Assembly: GCA_934101645.1 (NCBI GenBank)
Contig: CAKORX010000001.1
Span: 62,001 to 126,000, forward strand
Origin: an uncultured Bacilli bacterium
GTDB lineage: Bacteria; Bacillota_I; Bacilli_A; RF39; UBA660
Direction: 5' to 3'
DNA: 64,000 nt
Of the stretch, positions 23,452-31,152 are shown piece after piece. How positions within the stretch are numbered: position 1 is the stretch's first letter; each line of letters starts with the position of its first letter. The position numbers and the translations under genes are program-made. Below the pieces are notes generated by a model. The model saw only the letters and a list, made by a program, of their open reading frames with translations. It was not told the origin of the DNA and did no database searches.

Positions 23452-26400
23452 TTAGTTTTCTTTTTTTCTTAAAAGTACACTAGCACCTAAAGCATTTACT
23501 AAAGTAAGCATAATATAAATGCTTCCATTACTTGTAGTGTGTGGTGGAAGAGGTTCTTCATCTGGAACAATTACACCTTTTCCATCAGTTTTATAATAAA
23601 CATTTATAATATTATCTTTTTCAGTAATCTTTAAAGGTAAGTTTTCTACCATTTCAAGTACATAGTCAGTAGTAGATTTATCAGTATAACTTTCAATTAC
23701 ATCGCCATAGAAGGCATCAAATGTATCAGTTTTTGTTTCATCTAAAACTCTATCATAATAATATCTAACTTCGTAAGTATATTTACCTTTTACATAGTAA
23801 ACATCAATTACATCGCCATCTTCGAAAGTTTCAGAAATAGCACTTGGATTTGTTTTATCAAATACAAAACCTACATATTTATTTGTTACGTTAATTTTGT
23901 TAATATCTACTTTTCCTGTAGTTTCTAATACCTGTACCATTTTAGTTACTTTTTCTGTATCACTAGTTTGTAAAACACCATCTTTATAGTAATTTACTGT
24001 ATAGCTAATTTCTTTTGTTTGACTTTCATCAAGAATATAATATACTTTTATAACTTCACCTGTTTTAATTTCATCAGGTATAATACTTGGATTAGATTCT
24101 TTGAATCTATATCCTACATATTTATCTTTAGTATTAATTTCAAATTTATTTACTGTTAAATTATCACTTTCTAATACTTGTACTGTTTTTGTTACTACTT
24201 GTGTATCTTTTGTTTGAAGTACACCATCTATGTAGTATTCAACTGTATATGTTAATTCTTTTACTTTACTTTCATCAGTAACATAATAAACATCTATTAC
24301 ATCTCCATCTTCGAAAACTTCTGGAATAGAACTTGGATTAGTCTTATCAAACTTATATCCAAAATATTTATTTGTTACATTGATTTTGCTAGTTTCTACT
24401 TTTCCTGTAGTTTCTAGAACTTGTACTGTCTTAGTTACTTTTTCTATATCACTAGTTTGTAAAACACCATCTTTATAGTAATTTACTGTATAACTAATTT
24501 CTTTTGTTTGACTTTCATCAAGAATGTAATATACTTTTATAACTTCACCTGTTTTAATTTCATCAGGTATAATACTTGGATTAGATTCTTTGAATCTATA
24601 TCCTACATATTTATCTTTAGTATTAATTTCAAATTTATTTACTGTTAAATTATCACTTTCTAATACTTGTACTGTTTTTGTTACTACTTGTGTATCTTTT
24701 GTTTGAAGTACACCATCTATGTAGTATTCAACTGTATATGTTAATTCTTTTACTTTACTTTCATCAGTAACATAATAAACATCTATTACATCTCCATCTT
24801 CGAAAACTTCTGGAATAGAACTTGGATTAGTCTTATCAAACTTATATCCAAAATATTTATTTGTTACATTGATTTTGCTAGTTTCTACTTTTCCTGTAGT
24901 TTCTAGAACTTGTACTGTTTTTGTTATTTTTTCTATATCACTAGTTTGTAAAACACCATCTTTATAGTAATTTACTGTATAGCTAATTTCCTTTGTTTGA
25001 CTTTCATCAAGAACATAGTAAACATCAATTACGTCTCCATTTTTGAAAGTTTCAGGAATAACACTAGGATTAGTTTTATCAAATTTATAACCAACATATT
25101 TGTTTGTTACATTAATTTTACTAATGTCTACTTTTCCTGTAGTTTCTAAAACTTGTATTGTCTTAGTTACTTTTTCTGTATCACTAGTTTGTAAAACACC
25201 ATCTTTATAGTAATTTACTGTATAACTAATTTTTTTTGTTTGAGTTTCATCTGCAACATAATAAACTTTTATTACGTTTTCTTTTTCAGAACTTATGGCA
25301 GAAGTTTTATCTGGAGTAGCTTTATCAAATTTATAACCATATTTTGTATTAGCTTTAATTTTTTCATCAGTTACACCAAATTCTTTACCTTTTGCAAGTG
25401 TGCCTGTTTCTGTTAAATCTGCATCTTTAACATTATTATAATAATATTCGATAGTATAATCGTATTTATCTACTTCCCAATATACTTCAGGATTTTCATC
25501 ACAAGTAATAGTTTTTTCATTACCTTGTGAATCAGTATAACTTAAAGTAAATCCAGCATTTGTGGCATACCAACCATCATCAGTAATTTTGTCTTCATCA
25601 ATTGTAATATCAAATGAGAATACTTTACCTTTTTCTGTAATGTCAAATTTTTCACTTGTATAAGTTTTGCCTTGAGCGTCTGTCATTACAAATTTTGCAC
25701 CAATATTATCAGTTAAAGTTGCATTAGTACCAGCATCAGCTTTACCTATTATAGTGGCAATATCAGTAAATTTATTTACAATTGTTGTAGGATCTGATAA
25801 ATATACATGATCTGCACCTGAAGCTACTTCACTTAGTATTGTACCATTGTAATCATATCCAATAGCAAATACTTCAGCGCTTTTTTGAACTGTTTTAGCC
25901 ATTTCTTTTGTCTTGGCTTCAGTAGTAGCGTCCATGTATGAGCCTGGACCTTGTGTATAACCGTCTTCATCATAATATAATGTTGGTTCACCATCACTTA
26001 TTACAACAACATATTTAATAGCGTCTTTTTTTACATTTGATGCTGTTAATAATTTATTTGCTTCATAAAGTCCAGCATGTAAGTTTGTTCCACCCTTTGG
26101 TGTTCCAAATTTTACATTAGAGAAATCTTTATTATCGAAATCTCTTAAAACTTTAGCATCATTATAGGCATTATCAAATATTCCTAAAAAACCATCTTCA
26201 TCAGCAAATGTTACAAGAGCAATCTTTGCGTTTGGTAATTTTTTATGTAATGTTGAAGCAAATGTTTTTGCACCATTAACAGCGCTTGTCCATTTTTCAT
26301 CTTTAGAGCAATTATAACTATTACACATAGAATTAGATTTATCAAGAACTACAACAGCATAAACATCTTTTTTATTTGAAGTTTCTGTTTTAACACTTTT

Positions 26401-26643
26401 ACCTTTTACTTCAAAGGTAACATTGTATTTACCCTCTACATCAGTTTTAGATACTGTTTTAGTAACTTGCACATCACCATCTTCAGCTAAACTACCTTTA
26501 GTTACAGTAACACTTTTATTACTAATTTGATTACCTAATCTTAAATCACCTTTCTGTTCTTTATATTCTGCAAAAACCATAGTTGAAACTACTACTGCAA
26601 CAAGAACAATTGCACTAGCAAAAAAATATTTTAGTTTTTTCAT
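23452..26643 (-). CDS. Surface adhesin: vWA domain, eight tandem repeats, sorting signal
   Basis: 1063 residues. After a signal peptide (1-25) there is a vWA domain at about 90-300 with a complete MIDAS: D101-K-S-N-S105, T186 and D217. A pilin-like beta region follows, then about eight MucBP-like repeats of about 81 residues (roughly 393-1020), each opening YTVNYYKDGVLQT or YTVEYYIDGVLQT and closing IDVYYV. The C-terminus has LPPHT, a hydrophobic segment and RKKEN, a non-standard sortase signal. It resembles a pilus-tip or stand-alone adhesin. Two repeat pairs are nearly identical in DNA. Confidence 0.85.
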   Translation of the reverse strand: MKKLKYFFASAIVLVAVVVSTMVFAEYKEQKGDLRLGNQISNKSVTVTKGSLAEDGDVQVTKTVSKTDVEGKYNVTFEVKGKSVKTETSNKKDVYAVVVLDKSNSMCNSYNCSKDEKWTSAVNGAKTFASTLHKKLPNAKIALVTFADEDGFLGIFDNAYNDAKVLRDFDNKDFSNVKFGTPKGGTNLHAGLYEANKLLTASNVKKDAIKYVVVISDGEPTLYYDEDGYTQGPGSYMDATTEAKTKEMAKTVQKSAEVFAIGYDYNGTILSEVASGADHVYLSDPTTIVNKFTDIATIIGKADAGTNATLTDNIGAKFVMTDAQGKTYTSEKFDITEKGKVFSFDITIDEDKITDDGWYATNAGFTLSYTDSQGNEKTITCDENPEVYWEVDKYDYTIEYYYNNVKDADLTETGTLAKGKEFGVTDEKIKANTKYGYKFDKATPDKTSAISSEKENVIKVYYVADETQTKKISYTVNYYKDGVLQTSDTEKVTKTIQVLETTGKVDISKINVTNKYVGYKFDKTNPSVIPETFKNGDVIDVYYVLDESQTKEISYTVNYYKDGVLQTSDIEKITKTVQVLETTGKVETSKINVTNKYFGYKFDKTNPSSIPEVFEDGDVIDVYYVTDESKVKELTYTVEYYIDGVLQTKDTQVVTKTVQVLESDNLTVNKFEINTKDKYVGYRFKESNPSIIPDEIKTGEVIKVYYILDESQTKEISYTVNYYKDGVLQTSDIEKVTKTVQVLETTGKVETSKINVTNKYFGYKFDKTNPSSIPEVFEDGDVIDVYYVTDESKVKELTYTVEYYIDGVLQTKDTQVVTKTVQVLESDNLTVNKFEINTKDKYVGYRFKESNPSIIPDEIKTGEVIKVYYILDESQTKEISYTVNYYKDGVLQTSDTEKVTKMVQVLETTGKVDINKINVTNKYVGFVFDKTNPSAISETFEDGDVIDVYYVKGKYTYEVRYYYDRVLDETKTDTFDAFYGDVIESYTDKSTTDYVLEMVENLPLKITEKDNIINVYYKTDGKGVIVPDEEPLPPHTTSNGSIYIMLTLVNALGASVLLRKKEN
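24021..24998 (-). repeat. Tandem near-identical 489-base duplication in the adhesin
   Basis: Two successive units of about 489 bases (163 codons, a repeat pair) align almost base for base; for example, the DESQTKEIS-coding segments lie at 24021 and 24510. Third positions agree as well, so the duplication is recent and copy number is probably unstable. Confidence 0.75.
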
Positions 26644-26668
26644 AAACCAAAACCCTCCCGATGGTTTA

Positions 26669-26728
26669 CTATACTACCATACAAAAATATTATTGTCAAT
26701 TAACATTTTCCTTTCTCTAGTAGTATAG
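26669..26728 (-). promoter_or_regulatory. Adhesin promoter flanked by a long inverted repeat
   Basis: On the minus strand, TTGACA (26699-26694), 17 bases and TAGTAT (26676-26671) form the promoter. CTATACTAC at 26669-26677 and its exact complement-inverse GTAGTATAG at 26720-26728 bracket it. One arm covers the -10 box, so the pair is a candidate operator or switch site. Confidence 0.6.
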
Positions 26729-26751
26729 AAATAATTATTCAAATTTATACG

Positions 26752-26787
26752 AAAAAATAACCAAATTTTGGAAAATTTGATTATTTT
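26752..26787 (-). terminator. Terminator of the first paralogous anchored protein
   Basis: A long AT-rich stem (AAATAACCAAATTTT paired with AAAATTTGATTATTT) lies after the stop and is followed on the minus strand by TTTTTT. Confidence 0.65.
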
Positions 26788-26795
26788 TAAATTAT

Positions 26796-28406
26796 TTATT
26801 TAATTCTATATGGATTACCTAAACTTCCACTTCCAATAAGTTCAATGCTAGTATCCAGATTCAAGAGCGGACGGACCGAGCCAAGACTGCCGACGAAGAT
26901 GTCGCCGCCGCCGTTGCCATCCGAACTGACATCGAAAGCGCTGCTGCCATTAAGAGAACCCGGCGAAAGAGTCCATTCGAGTCCAGCCGAATAATCATTG
27001 CCAGAAACATTGTCCCAAAATGTTTTATCAAATTTTTTATTATATAACCAATTTTGTGTTGAACACTTTTCCGTATTTACATAACTTGGAACTGTATCAT
27101 CATTTGCCCAGCTTACCACACTTCTATCACAATCGTTTGCCATTACTCCATACATATAATCGCTTGGATACATTAATCCTACTTTTGCATATGTATATGT
27201 TGGATTCCCCTCATAAACAACGCCATATTTTTCGCTATTATTAAATATTTGGGCTTGTGGCCAATATTCATTATATTTTCCTGTACTAAGGTCTAGTGAA
27301 TTTAATGACCATCTTGTACTTAGTACTTTATCAATATGATTATAACTATTTAAGCTTGTTAAATATGTTCCATTTAATAGAGCCTTAAGTGATGAATTAT
27401 TCCAATTATTCTTTCTATTTGTATCCCATGCTATACCACTTGATGTGTAATTTGTAGATTTAATTATCCTTATTACTGGCTGAAGTTTTGTGTTTGTTTC
27501 GCTTGTTCCAACCTTTTCATCAAATACACCAATTATTCTAAAAGTATTATCTTCGGCACATGTACCAGATGAATTATTATCTAAACATATATAATTATCT
27601 GGATCTTTGCCTTCATACCTATAACCGTTCTCATTTGCTACTAGATACTTTGTGGATGAATCTTGACTTGATGTTTTTAATCCTTCATTTGCTATACTTT
27701 TTATAAAGTCTTCGGCATCTGGGGTTACTGCTTCACATTTTAAATTCTCAGCATATATTTTACCAGTAAAGGCTTTACCCGCAAGTTGAGACTGATTTGC
27801 ATTTAAATTATAATATCTAGCAGTTATTTTAAATGTTTGAGTACTTTGAGTACCACCATTATTTGTTATTCTTGCACCAGTTGCAAGTTTTATTTTTGCA
27901 CCAGTTGTACTAGTTTTAGCTATCCATCCTTTTGAAGTATTATAATCAATGTTTGCCTCTCCACCAAAAGGATTATTACTTCCTGTCGGGCCCTCAACTT
28001 CAAAAGTTATTTCTTTATTTGCATTACTTGTTTTAGTTGTAGGACTTTGTCCATATACATTTGAACTTGAATTATATTCAAATGCTATATCATATGTACA
28101 CCTTGTACTTATATTAGTTGTTCCTAATAAAGATACATTAATTGTTGCTGTATTTTCTGCAACAGCAACTGTATTATTTGAATCAAAATTAGTCATATTT
28201 GCTCCAGGTACTTGTAAATTTAATGTTGAACTACTTGTGGTAAATGATGAATTACCCGGAGAGACAGCATTAATATTTACTACTACATTGCCATTTAAGT
28301 TTGTATTAAATGATCCGAAAAAAGCAAATGTTGCGGATACTACTACAACAACTAATATTAATAATGCGATAATTGAATAAATATTTATCTTTATATTATT
28401 TTTCAT
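26796..28406 (-). CDS. Anchored surface protein with candidate hypervariable C-terminus (copy 1)
   Basis: 536 residues. A single N-terminal signal-anchor (YSIIALLILVVVVVSATFAF, then FG) resembles camelysin/TasA-type starts. A beta-rich domain follows to about 225, then a C-terminal domain of about 300 residues that looks like a C-type-lectin/FGE-type fold (DUF6273-like): FRIIGVF, LNGTYLTSL, EWTLSPGS and VRPLLNL. The last 60 codons before VRPLL are very GC-rich and mostly NNC, unlike the rest of the gene. This is the signature expected of a variable region written by a diversity-generating retroelement. The 3' 610 bases are identical to copy 2. Confidence 0.7.
   Translation of the reverse strand: MKNNIKINIYSIIALLILVVVVVSATFAFFGSFNTNLNGNVVVNINAVSPGNSSFTTSSSTLNLQVPGANMTNFDSNNTVAVAENTATINVSLLGTTNISTRCTYDIAFEYNSSSNVYGQSPTTKTSNANKEITFEVEGPTGSNNPFGGEANIDYNTSKGWIAKTSTTGAKIKLATGARITNNGGTQSTQTFKITARYYNLNANQSQLAGKAFTGKIYAENLKCEAVTPDAEDFIKSIANEGLKTSSQDSSTKYLVANENGYRYEGKDPDNYICLDNNSSGTCAEDNTFRIIGVFDEKVGTSETNTKLQPVIRIIKSTNYTSSGIAWDTNRKNNWNNSSLKALLNGTYLTSLNSYNHIDKVLSTRWSLNSLDLSTGKYNEYWPQAQIFNNSEKYGVVYEGNPTYTYAKVGLMYPSDYMYGVMANDCDRSVVSWANDDTVPSYVNTEKCSTQNWLYNKKFDKTFWDNVSGNDYSAGLEWTLSPGSLNGSSAFDVSSDGNGGGDIFVGSLGSVRPLLNLDTSIELIGSGSLGNPYRIK
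26820..27429 (-). repeat. 610-base block identical to 28633-29242
   Basis: The 3' part of copy 1 matches copy 2 base for base at an offset of 1813. Mismatches begin immediately on both sides (26819 and 27430). The N-terminal halves differ much more, so gene conversion or recent replacement is likely. Confidence 0.85.
26862..26995 (-). other. GC-rich NNC-codon patch (candidate DGR variable region, copy 1)
   Basis: In coding sense the stretch from TCG GCT GGA to the VRPLLNL codons is rich in GGC, AGC, TTC, GTC, GAC and ATC codons and poor in A, whereas the genome prefers A/T-ending codons. It ends in a G/C-rich run encoding GSVRPL that could serve as the homing-initiation sequence. No template copy is visible in this window. 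Confidence 0.55.
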
Positions 28407-28583
28407 ACTACCCTTTTCTCTTTCATAAATACGATATCCATTATTTCAAAAACTATTACATTTAGAAATAACTCTATCTTATTTTTGTACCATTATAAAT
28501 ATATTTTATCATACTTTCATATTAAATAATATAAATTTTCATTAAATCACATATTTTTTTATAAATGTTTAACTTAATTTTAT

Positions 28584-28604
28584 AAAAAAAGCACATAATG
28601 TGCT
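28584..28604 (-). terminator. Terminator of copy 2
   Basis: The stem AGCACAT/ATGTGCT, followed on the minus strand by TTTTTTT, lies directly after the copy 2 stop codon. Confidence 0.8.
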
Positions 28605-28608
28605 AAAA

Positions 28609-30219
28609 TTATTTAATTCTATACGGATTGCTTAAACTTCCACTTCCAATAAGTTCAATGCTAGTATCCAGATTCAAGAGCGGACGGACCGAGCCAAGAC
28701 TGCCGACGAAGATGTCGCCGCCGCCGTTGCCATCCGAACTGACATCGAAAGCGCTGCTGCCATTAAGAGAACCCGGCGAAAGAGTCCATTCGAGTCCAGC
28801 CGAATAATCATTGCCAGAAACATTGTCCCAAAATGTTTTATCAAATTTTTTATTATATAACCAATTTTGTGTTGAACACTTTTCCGTATTTACATAACTT
28901 GGAACTGTATCATCATTTGCCCAGCTTACCACACTTCTATCACAATCGTTTGCCATTACTCCATACATATAATCGCTTGGATACATTAATCCTACTTTTG
29001 CATATGTATATGTTGGATTCCCCTCATAAACAACGCCATATTTTTCGCTATTATTAAATATTTGGGCTTGTGGCCAATATTCATTATATTTTCCTGTACT
29101 AAGGTCTAGTGAATTTAATGACCATCTTGTACTTAGTACTTTATCAATATGATTATAACTATTTAAGCTTGTTAAATATGTTCCATTTAATAGAGCCTTA
29201 AGTGATGAATTATTCCAATTATTCTTTCTATTTGTATCCCATACTATACCACTTGATGTGTAATTTGTAGATTTAATTATCCTTATTACTGGCTGAAGTT
29301 TTGCGTTTGTTTCGCTTGTTCCAACCTTTTCATCAAATACACCAATTATTCTAAATGTATTATCTTCAGCACATGTACCAGATGAATTATTATCTAAACA
29401 TATATAATTATCTGGATCTTTGCCTTCGTATCTATAACCGTTCTCATTTGCAACAATATATTTTGTAGATGTATCTTGACTTGATGTTTTTTCACCTTCA
29501 GCAGCTATATTTTTTATAAAGTCTTCGGCATCTGGTGTTACACCTTCACAAACTGGATTTTCTGCATAAACTTTTCCAACGAAATTTTTACTATCAAGTT
29601 GTGATTGTGACACCTCTAAATTATAGTATCTTGCGGTAATCTTCCAACTTTGAGTGTTTGGAGTGCTACTATTATTTGTAATTCTTGCACCAGTTGCAAG
29701 TTTTATTTTTGCTCCTTTTGTGCTAGTTTTAGCTATCCATCCTTTTGCTATGTCATAATCAATATTTGTTTCTGCTCCAAAAGGATTAGTTTCACCGATT
29801 GGACCTTCAACTTCAAAAGTTATTTCTTTATCTGCACCACTTGTTTTAATTGTTGGACTTTGTCCATATACACTTGAATTTAAATCGTATTCAAAAACTA
29901 TATCATAAGTACATCTTGTGCTAAGTTCTGATGATCCCGTTAAAGTTACATTTAATATTGCACTATTTTCTGCTGCTGCTACCCTATTATTTGCAACAAT
30001 TTCACTCATATTTCCAGAGCGAACAAACAAATTTAAGATTGAACTATCTGATACAAGTGATGAACTTCCTGGTGATGCTGCATTTATATTTACCGCTATA
30101 TTACCATTTAAATTTTCATTAAATGAACCAAAATATGCAAATGCCGCAGATACTACTATAATAAGTAACATTACTATTGCAAAAATTGAATATATATTTA
30201 CCTTTACTTTATCTTTCAT
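28609..30219 (-). CDS. Anchored surface protein with candidate hypervariable C-terminus (copy 2)
   Basis: 536 residues, the same length and layout as copy 1: a signal-anchor (YSIFAIVMLLIIVVSAAFAY), a beta-rich domain that clearly diverges from copy 1, and a C-terminal domain identical from about residue 326 to near the end. The GC-rich NNC patch is identical to that of copy 1. It has its own terminator, so the two genes are separate units. The neighbouring sortase gene and shared topology suggest both sit at the cell surface. Ligand unknown. Confidence 0.7.
   Translation of the reverse strand: MKDKVKVNIYSIFAIVMLLIIVVSAAFAYFGSFNENLNGNIAVNINAASPGSSSLVSDSSILNLFVRSGNMSEIVANNRVAAAENSAILNVTLTGSSELSTRCTYDIVFEYDLNSSVYGQSPTIKTSGADKEITFEVEGPIGETNPFGAETNIDYDIAKGWIAKTSTKGAKIKLATGARITNNSSTPNTQSWKITARYYNLEVSQSQLDSKNFVGKVYAENPVCEGVTPDAEDFIKNIAAEGEKTSSQDTSTKYIVANENGYRYEGKDPDNYICLDNNSSGTCAEDNTFRIIGVFDEKVGTSETNAKLQPVIRIIKSTNYTSSGIVWDTNRKNNWNNSSLKALLNGTYLTSLNSYNHIDKVLSTRWSLNSLDLSTGKYNEYWPQAQIFNNSEKYGVVYEGNPTYTYAKVGLMYPSDYMYGVMANDCDRSVVSWANDDTVPSYVNTEKCSTQNWLYNKKFDKTFWDNVSGNDYSAGLEWTLSPGSLNGSSAFDVSSDGNGGGDIFVGSLGSVRPLLNLDTSIELIGSGSLSNPYRIK
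28675..28808 (-). other. GC-rich NNC-codon patch (candidate DGR variable region, copy 2)
   Basis: Identical to the patch in copy 1. It sits at the extreme 3' end of the gene, where retroelement targets carry their variable region. Identity between copies argues for a recent transfer between them after the last diversification event. Confidence 0.55.
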
Positions 30220-30256
30220 AGTAATATTTTAACACATTTCAAATTATATAGGAATA

Positions 30257-30278
30257 TAAAAAAAGCACAAAATGTGCT
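30257..30278 (-). terminator. Terminator of the second sortase gene
   Basis: The stem AGCACA/TGTGCT overlaps the stop codon; TTTTTTT follows on the minus strand. Confidence 0.75.
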
Positions 30279-31002
30279 AAATAATTTCTTTTGCTATAAC
30301 AAGCATATATTTATTTTTATATTTACTATATTCTTTTAAGTTACTACATGTCTGAATTATTAATAAATTATCATTTGCATTTACATTTATACCTGTATCA
30401 TAAAATGATTTATTTTTAAGTTTTTGATAATGTGCTTCTTTTTCTTCTTTAGAAGTATAATCTATTTTCATATAATCCCAATCTTTAGTTTCTACGTATG
30501 CAGAAAAGATTTGATATTTTCTTACTTTTTTAGTAGTAGAAATGTAAACATACTGATGCTCTTTATAATAATCTTCATTTACATAATTTTCGATAATCAT
30601 TATTGGAAGCATGTAATTCGGAGAACTATGACCAAATATTAAAAGTTTTTCACTTTCATCAATATCAACTCTATAATCTAAAAAGATTGAACCATTTATA
30701 TTATATGTTTTATCTGGTAAATGATTTAAATAATAACTATTATCTTTTCCCTGCATTATAGCGGTATTAAAATCGGTATCATTAATTTGAATGGTTCCTA
30801 CTACATCATCATTATTATATTCCTTTTTTAATGAAGTAATTTTTTCTTCATATACTTCTTCTTTATTATCAGGTAAATCTTTTGTTACTAAAATAAAATT
30901 ATCATATTTACCAACGTTATAATACTCTAAAACAAAATATACTGATAAAACTGTAAGCACTATAACGGGAATTATTACTAATAGTTTATTAATAATTTTC
31001 AT
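30277..31002 (-). CDS. Class B-type sortase, second copy, without the usual Arg
   Basis: 241 residues: an N-terminal anchor (LLVIIPVIVLTVLSVYFVLE), then VVGTIQINDTDFNTAIMQGK, GSIFLDYR, His125 (FGHS) and Cys219 (IQTCS). The position of the active-site Arg falls in KNKYMLVIAKEI, which has only Lys and Tyr. It follows the gene pair with the candidate variable tips. Substrates could include the NPNT-type or LPPHT-type proteins of this window. Confidence 0.8.
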   Translation of the reverse strand: MKIINKLLVIIPVIVLTVLSVYFVLEYYNVGKYDNFILVTKDLPDNKEEVYEEKITSLKKEYNNDDVVGTIQINDTDFNTAIMQGKDNSYYLNHLPDKTYNINGSIFLDYRVDIDESEKLLIFGHSSPNYMLPIMIIENYVNEDYYKEHQYVYISTTKKVRKYQIFSAYVETKDWDYMKIDYTSKEEKEAHYQKLKNKSFYDTGINVNANDNLLIIQTCSNLKEYSKYKNKYMLVIAKEII

Positions 31003-31152
31003 AAGTTTTCTTCCTTTTCAAAAAAATTATAGCATCATTATATTATATATGTAAACTAAAAATATTATATTTCATAATTCTTATTTTATTAGGTAAACTA
31101 TATTTATAAAGTTTTTAATTGATGGTAAAATATTAAGGAAAAGGAGATTATT

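Noticed and set aside
27020..27244. A + strand frame, duplicated exactly at 28833-29057.
   Set aside because: It is the antisense shadow of the identical 610-base block in the two anchored-protein genes; there is no ribosome site or promoter.
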